A stretch of 64,000 nt of DNA, taken from the NCBI RefSeq assembly GCF_007845645.1, contig NZ_VCQV01000009.1, forward strand, positions 62,001 through 126,000, in the 5' to 3' direction. The translations under genes were made by a program, and so were the position numbers. The notes under the pieces were generated by a model. The model was not told the DNA's origin. It was given only the letters and a program-made list of their open reading frames with translations, and did not search any database. This document shows positions 26,073 to 35,180 of the stretch, piece by piece; the first letter of the stretch is position 1; every line of letters begins with the position of its first letter. This DNA comes from Leekyejoonella antrihumi. GTDB lineage: Bacteria; Actinomycetota; Actinomycetes; Actinomycetales; Dermatophilaceae.

Positions 26073-27765
26073 TTGCGCACACTCAACGTGGGAGTGCTGG
26101 CACATGTTGATGCCGGCAAGACCAGCCTGACCGAACGACTCCTTTTCGCCACCGGCACGCTTGAGCACCTCGGAAGTGTCGATACGGGGACCACTCGCAC
26201 CGGCAGCATGGACCTCGAGCGCGCCCTCACCACCTTCACGGCTCCGCCCGAGAGAGTCGGTGGTCGTCCTGTCCACCGTCACCGCGCAAGGGAGCCGCAA
26301 CGCGGCCGTTCGAGCAGTGCCCCTTGACGACGCGTCGGTCATCGAGCGACTGGCCGCCCATGACGACGACCTTCTCGAACGTTGGGCAGCCGGGTCGCCG
26401 GCGCCGCGCTCGCAGCTCGAGCGGGCGTTCCAGCACCACGTTGCAGCTCGCCTCATCACCCCAATCCTCGCCGGATCAGCCGTGACCGCCGTGACCGGAG
26501 CCGGAGTGGCCGATCTACTGCGGACCATGACCGGCATCCGAGCACCGGTCGCATCAGCGGATGGCCCAGCGTCTGGCAGTGTCTTCAAGGTCGATCGGGA
26601 CGGACAGGGACGCCACGTGTTCATCCGGATGCAACGTGGTCGACTGCACGTACGTGACCGGCTCGACCTGGGCGAGCGCCCACCGGAGAGGGTGACCGAC
26701 CTACGCGTCTGTAAGGACGGGACGCTCGTTTCGACGCGATGGGTTGCCGCGGGTGAGATCGCGCGAGTCGACGGCCTGGCCTCAGCTCGCATCGGCGACC
26801 GTTTCGGGGCCTCACGAGGATGCTCCGCCTTTCGCGTTCCCGCCGCCCACTGCCGAATCGATGATCAGCACTGCGGAACGCGTCGAGGTGAACTCTTCAC
26901 CGCGTTGTCCGAGCTGGCGGATGAGGATCCGCTCATCCGGCTCCGCATCGAGGCGGGCACCGGTGACATCGCAGTCAGCCTCTACGGCGAGGTGCAGAAA
27001 GAGGTCATGGCCGCGCTGCTGCTGGATCGGTACGCAATTGCGGCCACCTTCAGTGAGGCTCGCTCTGTTTGCGTCGAGCGGATCACCGGCGTCGGCGCTT
27101 CGGTCGAGCGCATCCAGCAAAGAGACAACCCCTACCTGGTGACCGTCGGACTTCGCGTCGAACCGGCACCCGTGGGAACGGGCATCGAGTCCGGCTCGAT
27201 GTCGAGCTCGGCTCCATGCTCCCGCGTTCTTCACCGCCACGCAGGAGGCCGCCCGGCATACCCTGCAGCACGGTCCTCACGGGTGGGCGGTGCCGGACGC
27301 GGTGATCACGGTCACCGAGTGCGGCTACTGGGCACGGCAAGGTCATGCTCACCAGAAATTCAACAAGGCGTCTTCGACTGTCGCCGGGGACTTTCGGTGC
27401 CTCACCTCTGTCGTCCTCATGGCGGCGGTCCACGAGGCCGGCACCGAGGTCTGCGCACCCGTGCACCGGTTCGAGCTGGACGTGCCGAGCGAGTGGGGGC
27501 CGCGAGTCCTGTCCGCGCTCGGCAAACATCAGGGTGTACCACTGCTCACAACCGCTCATGGGAAGTACACGCGAGACGAGGGACACCTGCCGGCGGAGTC
27601 CCTCGGGGCGTTGTCCGGCGGCTAGCCGACCTCACCCACGGTGAGGGCGTCATGACGACCCGGCCCGACCAGTACGCACCGGTCCATGGTGCACCGCGTC
27701 TGGGCGTTGGGCGCGATCCGGACCCGTGCCACCGTCAGACGTGGTTCCGTGACGTCAAACGTTGA
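26073..27765 (+). pseudogene. Tet(M)-like ribosomal protection GTPase, degenerate
   Basis: The start (frame 3, TTG 26073) reads [20 protein letters not shown], the G1 motif of Tet-type ribosomal protection proteins, then [16 protein letters not shown]. The G3 (DTPGH) and G4 (NKVD) segments are missing. The sequence resumes in frame 1 near 26265 ([18 protein letters not shown]) and passes through domain IV-V matches (SLYGEVQKEVMAALLLDRYA, NPYLVTVGLRVEPAP). It needs further shifts to frame 2 near 26815, back to frame 1 near 26870, frame 3 near 27185, frame 2 near 27225 and frame 1 near 27610. An internal deletion and about six shifts make it non-functional as a GTPase. Confidence 0.8.
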
Positions 27766-27791
27766 GTGACGCGTGACTGCCTCGCAAAGGT

Positions 27792-28202
27792 TCACAGCAG
27801 GTCGTCGGGTGCGAAGACCTGCACCCGTTGCCGGGTTGCCAGGTGGATCGGCCACTGCGGCTGCTGGTCTTCGAAGGCCGAAGCCAACGCGCGCGCCCAG
27901 CGACGATCGGTGTCCGTCATCCTTGCCGTTCCAGGGCGCGAAAGCAGCATCGGGATGGAAGCGACTCCCAGCTCGTCGCGCGCCCGCACAATGAAGGTCG
28001 ACACCTCGGCAAGGGTGTCATCATCGGGGTCCATCGGTATGTCGTCGATCGGCACCACCACCGGTGCTACTCGCTGATCGTGCTCGACGAAGATCAACCA
28101 GAGGGAACGCTTCTCGAAGTCCTCCTCTCCCATCAGACCCACCCAGTGCTCCCGGAGCTCGGTGTCGTTGGTAATCAGTCTTCCTGGTGTAAAAGTTGTC
28201 AT
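27792..28202 (-). CDS. Conserved hypothetical protein
   Basis: A 136-aa protein with no motif I can tie to a named family. It is acidic and soluble with an alternating helix/strand pattern: LREHWVGLMGEEDFEKRSLW, then VVPIDDIPMDPD, then IVRARDELGVASIPMLLSRP and DRRWARALASAFED. The conserved-looking DRRWARAL block suggests an actinobacterial orphan family. ATG 28202 is chosen. It is convergent with the Tet(M)-like pseudogene and divergent from the symporter gene. Confidence 0.6.
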   Translation of the reverse strand: MTTFTPGRLITNDTELREHWVGLMGEEDFEKRSLWLIFVEHDQRVAPVVVPIDDIPMDPDDDTLAEVSTFIVRARDELGVASIPMLLSRPGTARMTDTDRRWARALASAFEDQQPQWPIHLATRQRVQVFAPDDLL

Positions 28203-28334
28203 GCCTCGAGCATGACCGAGATTGACCACCGTCCTCGAAGTTATCCACAGGGTCCGCAGTCCAAACGATCCCGGTATGTAGGACGGCACTGGCCCGTACG
28301 TGACCCCAAGACGAGCCTCTGTCACAGTCGTGTC

Positions 28335-29354
28335 GTGCCGAACAAGTTGCGGATCGATGGCTTCATCATCGCCATCCTGGCCACCGTCGCGTGCGCGACG
28401 GTGCTCCCGGCGAGTGCCGGCTTCGCGCCCACCCTCGAATGGATCGTGCATCTCGCGATCGGTCTGCTCTTCTTCCTCTACGGCGCGCGGATGCACCCCC
28501 GTGAGGCGCTGGACGGGCTCAAGCACTGGCGGTTGCACGTGACGATCCTGTCGTTCACCTTCGTGATCTTTCCCGTGGTCGGCATTGCGCTGCGCGTGCT
28601 CGAGCCGCACCTGCTCACTCCCACCCTCTACACGGGGGTGCTCTACCTGACGCTGGTGCCGTCGACCGTGCAGTCCTCGATCGCCTTCACCTCGATCGCC
28701 AGGGGCAACGTCGCCGGGTCGATCGTGAGCGCGTCGGCGTCCAACCTGCTGGGGGTGGTCCTGACGCCCGGCCTCGTCCTGCTGATGGCCTCGGCCGGCC
28801 TCATGGGCTCGAGCGGATCGATCCAGATCAGCACCAGTCAGATCGGCGACATCTTCGTGCAGCTACTGCTGCCTTTCATCCTCGGCCAGCTGGCACGCCC
28901 ACTGGTCGGCCGGTTCGTGACCGAGCACGCGAAACGGCTCAAGATCGTTGATCGGGGGTCCATCCTGCTGGTGGTGTATTCCGCGTTCAGCACCGGAATG
29001 CGTCAGGGCATCTGGCACTCCGTAACCGCGTGGCAGATCCTGCTGTTGATCGGCCTGGCCATCGCCATCGTCGCCTTCATGCTCTGGCTGACCAGCTGGG
29101 TTTCTCACCGCTTCTCGTTCGACCGCGGCGACCTGATCGCCGTACAGTTCTGCGGGACCAAGAAGAGCCTTGCCAGCGGCCTTCCCATGGCAGCAGTCCT
29201 ATTCGCCGGTCAGCCGGTCGGTCTGATCGTCCTGCCGTTGATGATCTTCCACCAGGTCCAGCTGATGATGTGCTCGTGGCTGGCGGCCCGGTATTCGCGG
29301 GAGTCACTTCGCGAGCCCCCTACGTCAAGGGTTCAAGAACTGGATCACGGATGA
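28335..29354 (+). CDS. Bile acid:sodium symporter-like membrane protein (YfeH type)
   Basis: A 339-aa protein with about ten hydrophobic segments, of the SBF-like family (BASS superfamily) typified by YfeH. Typical features: IDGFIIAILATVACATVLP at the start, VPSTVQSSIAFTSIARGN near residue 120 (matching the conserved crossing region), and AVQFCGTKKSLASGLPMA near 275. The ligand of bacterial YfeH proteins is not established. GTG 28335 is used; the frame is open upstream but not protein-like. Its 3' end overlaps the convergent alpha/beta hydrolase by 30 bp. Confidence 0.87.
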   Translation: MPNKLRIDGFIIAILATVACATVLPASAGFAPTLEWIVHLAIGLLFFLYGARMHPREALDGLKHWRLHVTILSFTFVIFPVVGIALRVLEPHLLTPTLYTGVLYLTLVPSTVQSSIAFTSIARGNVAGSIVSASASNLLGVVLTPGLVLLMASAGLMGSSGSIQISTSQIGDIFVQLLLPFILGQLARPLVGRFVTEHAKRLKIVDRGSILLVVYSAFSTGMRQGIWHSVTAWQILLLIGLAIAIVAFMLWLTSWVSHRFSFDRGDLIAVQFCGTKKSLASGLPMAAVLFAGQPVGLIVLPLMIFHQVQLMMCSWLAARYSRESLREPPTSRVQELDHG

Positions 29355-30119
29355 GTTGACCTCATCCTTGAACTCGTCGAAGAATCCATGCCGGCCACCG
29401 GCCCTGATCCTCACGGTCGCATGCGGCACCCGGTCGGCGATGACCTGCGCGTTCTCCACCGGCGCCATCTGGTCGGCATCTCCGTGCAGGATCAAGGTTG
29501 GTGAGCTGATCGACGGCAAGAGGTCGTACGCGTCGTGCCGAGCGCTCACGCGGAGGTGCAGCCGGGCGGCAAGTGCCGTCATACCCGGGTCGCCGAGCAG
29601 GTTGGACGTCAGGTCGCCCGTGAACCAGGCCGGCGTGTACATCAAGTCGAGGAGCGCATCCCGCCGCCGGCGTGCATCGGGGTCGGCAAGGTTCTGGCGC
29701 ACACGATTGCTGCGCTCCAGCGCGTGCACACCACCGGGCGTCGTGCACGCCAGGACCAGGCCCCCGACACGCTCGGGGTGCTGCGCAGCGAGCACCTGCG
29801 CGACACGTCCACCCATCGAGGTGCCATAGACATGGGCACGCCGAATACCCAGCTCGTCCAGCAGCGCGACCGCATCCTCTGCGAACAGCCCGGTGGACCA
29901 ACCGGCGTCCATGGACTCGGGGGCAGTGGTCTCCCCCGTGCCGCGATAGTCGAACGTCACGGTGCGAAAGACCTGCCCCAGATCCTCGCGTATGCCGTCC
30001 CACCAGTGGTGCGAGTTGGCCTGGCCTTGCAGAAGCAGCAGCCACGGACCATCCTCGACGCCGGCCACCTGATGGGCGATCACCGCATCGTCAGGACGAA
30101 TCACAGAGCCGCTGTTCAC
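29325..30119 (-). CDS. Alpha/beta hydrolase
   Basis: A 264-aa alpha/beta-hydrolase-fold enzyme. The oxyanion-region stretch WLLLLQGQANSHHWWD near residue 27 is followed by DYRGTGETTAPE. The nucleophile elbow is VYGTSMGGRVAQ near 98 (Ser in GTSMG). The acid residue is probably in LILHGDADQMAP near 210 and the His in GGRHGFFDEF near 240. The fold covers esterases, lipases and lactonases, and the substrate is unknown. GTG 30119 is used; a second GTG is five codons downstream. It overlaps the symporter tail. Confidence 0.88.
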   Translation of the reverse strand: MNSGSVIRPDDAVIAHQVAGVEDGPWLLLLQGQANSHHWWDGIREDLGQVFRTVTFDYRGTGETTAPESMDAGWSTGLFAEDAVALLDELGIRRAHVYGTSMGGRVAQVLAAQHPERVGGLVLACTTPGGVHALERSNRVRQNLADPDARRRRDALLDLMYTPAWFTGDLTSNLLGDPGMTALAARLHLRVSARHDAYDLLPSISSPTLILHGDADQMAPVENAQVIADRVPHATVRIRAGGRHGFFDEFKDEVNSSVIQFLNP

Positions 30120-30174
30120 GACGGCAAGCCTGCCACGGCGGGCGGCGGGAGGCGAACCCACCACCCGCCGTGGG

Positions 30175-30861
30175 TTATTCGTGCAGGTAGTAGATGCTGA
30201 AGCTCGTGCCACCGGACAGTCCGCTGGTGTGGTCTTCATACCCCGAGCTGTTGGACGCGTCCATGGCGATCGGGCCGTAGCTGCCCACAGGGCTGCCGTT
30301 GATCTTGGCGTCGGTGAAGCTGACGGTCCCGAAGCGCGGGTAGGCACCGGTCGGCGACTCGATGATGAACTCCGCGCTGGCGTTCGCCGCGTTCAATGAC
30401 TTCCTGGTGGTCTTGCTCCAACCTTGGGTCAGGTCACTGAGCTTCAGCGTGTAACGGGTGCCGCTGCGGGTCACGGGGGCCGTGATCGTGTCCCCCGCTC
30501 GGACCGAATTGCCGTAATGGACGGGGTTTGCGGGGAACATCTCGTACCACGCCTGGTCAACGGGGCTGCCGGACGAGCAGTCCGTGGCCACCCCGGTCTG
30601 CTCGACGGACGAGCTGCCGTAGCCGTCGATGCCGACCCATGTAGCCATGAGGTCGTTCGAGGAGTTGCAGGTGACTGACGGCTCCACCCACGACGTGGAG
30701 GTGCTGGTGAAGCCCGAACCCTGTGCGGCCATGCCGGACCAGTTGCCGCCATTGATGTTGTAGCCGGTTCCGCGAGTCAGTGCGGTGCTGCCGGCGGGCC
30801 GGCGAAGTGGCGTGCCGACATGCGTGCTCCTTGGTGGCAGTGCCGGTGGTCGATCTGACAC
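30175..30861 (-). CDS. G1 family glutamic endopeptidase (eqolisin-like)
   Basis: A 228-aa protein whose residues ~30-228 match peptidase G1 beta-sandwich enzymes: NWSGMAAQGSGFTSTSTSWV near residue 40, WVGIDGYGSSSVEQTGV with the catalytic Gln, and ASAEFIIESPTG with the catalytic Glu. These are normally secreted acid endopeptidases. In the present frame (GTG 30861) no signal peptide is visible. An ATG at 30821 with AAGGAG upstream lies in a different frame that stops after 14 codons, which suggests a small deletion or frameshift removed the signal sequence. The catalytic core appears intact. Confidence 0.75.
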   Translation of the reverse strand: MSDRPPALPPRSTHVGTPLRRPAGSTALTRGTGYNINGGNWSGMAAQGSGFTSTSTSWVEPSVTCNSSNDLMATWVGIDGYGSSSVEQTGVATDCSSGSPVDQAWYEMFPANPVHYGNSVRAGDTITAPVTRSGTRYTLKLSDLTQGWSKTTRKSLNAANASAEFIIESPTGAYPRFGTVSFTDAKINGSPVGSYGPIAMDASNSSGYEDHTSGLSGGTSFSIYYLHE

Positions 30862-31057
30862 CCGGCGGCGGAAACGTACGACCGTACTGAGGGTCGGAAC
30901 GGTTTCCTGACCGCGCCCAGACCAAGGTTGGGCACGGTTTTACCCGTCCGATTCCTCCCACATACCAAACCGTCAGGGTTCTCTCGGACAACCACACCCC
31001 GGGTGCGACACGACTATCCTGCGAAGTGGCCAACAGCTCCGCACAAGGTGGTCCCCG

Positions 31058-32011
31058 ATGCCGCACAGCCTCCCCATGCCCGACCTGGACTCGATCCGTG
31101 CCGCGCAGGTGCGTATCAAGGACTACGTGCAACGCACCCGGGCGATCCGCAGTGCCGCGTTGAGCAGCCGATCCGGCGCCGACGTCCATCTCAAGCTGGA
31201 GATCGAGCAGCCAACCGGCAGCTTCAAGGTGCGAGGTGCCTGCAACGCCATGCGGGCGATGTTCGAGGCCGGTCGGGTCGAGGGGGTCACCACGGCTTCG
31301 ACCGGCAATCACGCTCGTGCCGTGACCTACCTGGGTGATCGATTCGGGCTGCCCGTGCGAGCCTTCCTGGCCGACAGCGTCGCCGGCTCCAGGGTGCAGG
31401 CCCTGGAGGAGCTGGGTGCCACGGTGGATCGCAGCTCCAGTGATCAGACGGCGGCGATCATCGCCGCCGTCGAGTATGCCGAGGCGCACGGGTACGGGTT
31501 CATCCCGCCCTTCGACCACCCGGACGTCATCAGCGGCCAGGGCACCATCGGGCTAGAGCTGTGCGACGATCTGCAGTCCCTGGACGCGGTGATCGTGCAG
31601 GTCTCGGGAGGAGGGCTGATCGACGGGATCGCACTCGCCGTCAAGGCAATGAGCCCTTCCACGCGGATTATCGGAGTCTGCGCCGACGCCGCTCCGGCCA
31701 TGAAGGAGTCGCTTGCGGCCGGCCACCCCGTTGGGGTCCCAGAGCTGCCGACGATCGCAGCGTCGCTGATGGGTGATCTCGGACCGGACAATCAATACAC
31801 GTTCCCCATCGCGCAGCAGGTGATCGACGAGATGGTCGCGGTCAGCGATGAGTGCATTCGTCAGGCCACCGACACCATCGCGGACGATGAAGGCCTGGTG
31901 GTCGAGCCTGCCGCGGCCGCCGGAGCCGCCTACCTTCGAGCAAGCGGCGACCGTTTCGCCGGTGCCCGGGTTGCGCTGATCCTGACCGGCAACACCGTCG
32001 ACTCCGACTGA
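31058..32011 (+). CDS. Threonine dehydratase-like PLP enzyme
   Basis: A 317-aa fold-type II pyridoxal-phosphate enzyme. The PLP Lys is in PTGSFKVRGACNAM near residue 52, the phosphate-binding loop in VSGGGLIDGIA near 186 and the substrate loop in ASTGNHARAV near 80. Length and motifs fit threonine/serine dehydratases and the related EutB hydroxyectoine-utilisation dehydratase. No C-terminal ACT regulatory domain is present, so it is a catabolic-type enzyme. It starts at ATG 31058 and has no co-directional partner close by. Confidence 0.87.
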   Translation: MPHSLPMPDLDSIRAAQVRIKDYVQRTRAIRSAALSSRSGADVHLKLEIEQPTGSFKVRGACNAMRAMFEAGRVEGVTTASTGNHARAVTYLGDRFGLPVRAFLADSVAGSRVQALEELGATVDRSSSDQTAAIIAAVEYAEAHGYGFIPPFDHPDVISGQGTIGLELCDDLQSLDAVIVQVSGGGLIDGIALAVKAMSPSTRIIGVCADAAPAMKESLAAGHPVGVPELPTIAASLMGDLGPDNQYTFPIAQQVIDEMVAVSDECIRQATDTIADDEGLVVEPAAAAGAAYLRASGDRFAGARVALILTGNTVDSD

Positions 32012-32254
32012 CCCCACTCCCGTGGCATCGCGGGCATTTTCGTTGACACCACCGCGCGTTGGAAGAATGGACCCCAACCCTCGCATCCAGTGCACACTGA
32101 ACGTGTAGCCCGCGCACCGTCACCCGTGGGCCGCAGCATCGAGGTGGCCGGTCCACCTGTCGCGGGAGCGGTTGTCCGCGCCCGATTCTCGGGGCCTTAT
32201 ACGCACTTGGGCCAGACACCGCAGTCGGTGTCTGCCGCACGCAGGAGCATAACC

Positions 32255-33358
32255 ATGAAGAAGAAGCTCACCGCCACCTTCACCGGCACCGCAATGGCCG
32301 CCTCCCTGGCAATGACCACTCCGGCGCTGGCGCATCCGCGGCCACAGCCGCACGCACCGCAGCTGACCACCGTCGCGAGCGGGCTCATCAGCCCGTTGTC
32401 CCTCGCGGTCGGATCTGGGGGCACCCTCTACACCACCCAGAACTTTGCCGGGCAGCTCGACCGAGTCAGCCCGCATGGCAAGGTCACCCCGCTCTACACC
32501 TCAACCGACGGGTCAGAGGTAGGCGGCGTGTCTGTGCATGGCCGAACCGTCACCTTCACGCTCACCGGACCCAAGACCCTTGTCCTCCAGCGTGATCAGC
32601 GCGGTCACATCCGGACACTCGCCGACGTGGGAGCCTACGAGGCCAAGTACAACCCGGATCGGCGGGTCCACTACGGCATCTCGAACCTCTCCAAGTCCTG
32701 CGCCGCACAGTTCCCTGAGGAGGTACCCGCGTCCTACACCGGCCTCGTCGACTCGCACCCCTATGCCACGACCGAGTCTCGCGGCACCACCTATGTGGCA
32801 GATGCCGCCGGCAACACTGTCCTGAGCATCGACCGGCGCGGTCACGTGCGCACGGTCGCGGTCCTGCCGGCGCAGCCGGCCGTCGTCACGGCCGCGGCGG
32901 CGGCGGCAAGCGGCCTGCCAGCGTGCACAGTCGGCAAGACCTATCGCTTTGAACCGGTTCCCACGGACGTCGAGGTCGGGCCGGACGGGTGGCTGTACGT
33001 CAGCACCCTGCCCGGTGGCCCCGAGGACGCGAGCCTCGGTGCGCGTGGTGCCGTCTACAAGGTCAACCCCCACACCGGCAAGACGCATCGGGTCGCCACC
33101 GGGTTCCTCGGCGCAACCAACCTCGCAGTCACTCGGCATGGAGACATCTACGTGACCGAGCTGTTCGGCGACCGGATCTCGTTGATCAAGCGCGGATCTC
33201 ACAAGGCGGTCACCTGGGTCAACACCACGATGCCTGCCGCAGTCGAGGCCACATCGCGTGACATCTACGCAACCACAGGCGTGCTCATCGGGATGGACCC
33301 GGGCAGCGCACCGGGCGGGATGATCGTCAAGGCAAGGGTCAACACCTCCCGCTGGTAA
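32255..33358 (+). CDS. Secreted ScyD/ScyE-like beta-propeller protein
   Basis: A 367-aa secreted protein. The signal peptide is clear: MKKKLTATFTGTAMAASLAM followed by TTPALA, cleavage near residue 26. The mature part shows NHL/propeller-like repeats (LISPLSLAVGSGGTLYTTQN, PTDVEVGPDGWLYVSTLPGG, GATNLAVTRHGDIYVTE), the arrangement annotated as ScyD/ScyE after scytonemin-cluster proteins. A scytonemin role is not expected in this organism. ATG 32255 follows AGGAG nine bases upstream. Confidence 0.83.
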   Translation: MKKKLTATFTGTAMAASLAMTTPALAHPRPQPHAPQLTTVASGLISPLSLAVGSGGTLYTTQNFAGQLDRVSPHGKVTPLYTSTDGSEVGGVSVHGRTVTFTLTGPKTLVLQRDQRGHIRTLADVGAYEAKYNPDRRVHYGISNLSKSCAAQFPEEVPASYTGLVDSHPYATTESRGTTYVADAAGNTVLSIDRRGHVRTVAVLPAQPAVVTAAAAAASGLPACTVGKTYRFEPVPTDVEVGPDGWLYVSTLPGGPEDASLGARGAVYKVNPHTGKTHRVATGFLGATNLAVTRHGDIYVTELFGDRISLIKRGSHKAVTWVNTTMPAAVEATSRDIYATTGVLIGMDPGSAPGGMIVKARVNTSRW

Positions 33359-33418
33359 CCGGATTGGTTTCCTGATTGGCTGACCTGACCAAGGTCCCCC
33401 TGTGAGGAGAGCGAGACG

Positions 33419-34231
33419 ATGCTGATCTGTGCCACCTGCGCCGTGGAGTATGCCGAACCCGTGCCCGAGGTCTGCCCCATCTGCGCCGACGAACGGCAGT
33501 ACGTCCCGCTCGACGGCCAGCATTGGACCTCCCTCGACGAGCTCGCCTCGAACGGCGAGGAACTCACCGTCCACGATCTCGAACCCGGCATGCTGGGCAT
33601 TCGCAGCAGGCCGAGCGTGGGCATCGGGCAGCAGTGCATCGTCGTGACCACTTCACAGGGGTCCCTGGTCTGGGACCCGACGGGCTACGTCGACGACGCG
33701 ACGGCGCAACGGGTGCGCGATCTCGGTCCCGTGCTCGCGATCGCGGCCAGCCACCCGCACATGTTCGGCGTCCAGGTCGAGTGGTCCCGTCGACTCGGAA
33801 ACGCTCCGGTGCTCGTCGCGGAGGCCGACCACGGATGGCTTGGCCGGGACGACGAGGCCATCCAGACCTGGTCGGGCACCCGGGAGATAGCCGGCGGGCT
33901 CATCCTGCACCAGGTCGGCGGGCACTTCGCGGGCAGCGCGTGTGTGCTCTGGAAGGACGGTGCGGACGGGGACGGTGTCCTGCTCACGGGCGACACGATC
34001 TTTCCCAACCCGGATCACCGGTCGGTCGGCTTCCTGCGCAGCTATCCGAACAAGATCCCGTTGTCGGGCGCGGTGGTCCAGCGGATCGCCGGCCGGCTGG
34101 AGGCGCTGAGCTTCGATCGCATCTATGGCAACTTCAACAACGTCATCGACCACGACGGGCGGCAGGTCGTGCGGGCGTCAGCCGACAGGCACACGGCCTG
34201 GGTCCGGGGCGACCACGACGATCTGACCTGA
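33419..34231 (+). CDS. MBL-fold hydrolase with N-terminal rubredoxin-like knuckle
   Basis: A 270-aa protein. The first 25 residues carry two cysteine pairs, CATC and CPIC (LICATCAVEY, EVCPICADERQYV), as in rubredoxin or zinc-knuckle units. A metallo-beta-lactamase-like region follows, with IAASHPHMFGVQ as the metal-binding motif, LTGDTIFPNPDHRSVGF near residue 188 and a final FDRIYGNFNNVI. The HPHMFG form departs from HxHxDH but recurs in this subfamily. The function is unknown. It starts at ATG 33419 after GTGAGGAGAG. Confidence 0.82.
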   Translation: MLICATCAVEYAEPVPEVCPICADERQYVPLDGQHWTSLDELASNGEELTVHDLEPGMLGIRSRPSVGIGQQCIVVTTSQGSLVWDPTGYVDDATAQRVRDLGPVLAIAASHPHMFGVQVEWSRRLGNAPVLVAEADHGWLGRDDEAIQTWSGTREIAGGLILHQVGGHFAGSACVLWKDGADGDGVLLTGDTIFPNPDHRSVGFLRSYPNKIPLSGAVVQRIAGRLEALSFDRIYGNFNNVIDHDGRQVVRASADRHTAWVRGDHDDLT

Positions 34232-34236
34232 CGTGG

Positions 34237-35142
34237 TCAGAGAGGTTCTACCTGCCGGACGACCTCTGCCACCAGCGGGTACGCCTCATCATCGGTGTCG
34301 TTGCCCATCCCGAAAATCGTTGCTGTCGTGCCGATCTCGGCAAGCCGGCCGAGCCGGTCGACTACCTGGTCCACGGACTCCGTTGTCTCACCAGAGGGTG
34401 TCTTCGATCCCGGACTGGCTGACAGGGCGACCCGAGTGAGCACCGTCCGGTCGATCTCGGCATAGTCGCGCCCGACCTCGTCGCAGTGCCGCGCGAGCAC
34501 GTCATACTTCGCCTTGACGGCCTGTGGTCCCATGTCGAAGATGTTGCACGCATCGGCATACTTCGCAACCAGTCTCAGGGTCTTGCGCTCTCCCCCGCCG
34601 CCGATCAGGATCGGCGGGTGCGGGCGCTGGATCGCCTGTGGCGCGTTGAGCGGTCGCTGCAGGTGGTAGTGCTTCCCTTCGTATGCCGTGTCGTCGCCGG
34701 ACCACATCTGCTGGGCGATCTGCAGTGTCTCCTCGAGTCGCTCGAACCGCTCTGTCACCTCGGGATACCTCACCCCGAGACCGTTGTGCTCCTCCTCGTT
34801 CCAAGCGGCACCGATGCCGAGCCACGCACGTCCTCCCGACAGCACGTCGAGCGTCGTGACCGTCTTCACCAGGAGCCCCGGGTGCCGATAGGTCACCCCG
34901 GTCACCAGAGTGCCCAGCGTGATCCTGGAGGTTTGGCCCGCCGCGAACGCCAGCGCGGTGTAGGCCTCCAGCATGTCCAGCTCCGGTGGTCCGATCATCT
35001 TGATCTGGAAGAAGTGGTCCATCACCCAGAGGCTGGACATCCCTGCCGTCTCGGCGTTCTTGGCGATCCGCCCGAAGGTTGGCCCGATCCGGGATGTGTC
35101 GTCGGACCAGCTGAAGAACGAGACCTGCAGACCGATGCGCAT
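34237..35142 (-). CDS. LLM class F420-dependent oxidoreductase
   Basis: A 301-aa luciferase-like monooxygenase-fold protein, of the kind that uses F420 or flavin in actinobacteria. It opens MRIGLQVSFFSWSDDTSRIG. It has SSLWVMDHFFQIK near residue 38, RITLGTLVTGVTYRHPGLL near 80, LSGGRAWLGIGAAWNEEEH near 102 and PPILIGGGGERKTLRLVAKY near 180, all typical of the F420-linked subgroup. The substrate is unknown. It is convergent with the MBL gene, six bases from its stop. Confidence 0.9.
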   Translation of the reverse strand: MRIGLQVSFFSWSDDTSRIGPTFGRIAKNAETAGMSSLWVMDHFFQIKMIGPPELDMLEAYTALAFAAGQTSRITLGTLVTGVTYRHPGLLVKTVTTLDVLSGGRAWLGIGAAWNEEEHNGLGVRYPEVTERFERLEETLQIAQQMWSGDDTAYEGKHYHLQRPLNAPQAIQRPHPPILIGGGGERKTLRLVAKYADACNIFDMGPQAVKAKYDVLARHCDEVGRDYAEIDRTVLTRVALSASPGSKTPSGETTESVDQVVDRLGRLAEIGTTATIFGMGNDTDDEAYPLVAEVVRQVEPL

Positions 35143-35180
35143 GCGTGCATCGTGGCACAGCCGTATGCGTCGCCGCCGTC

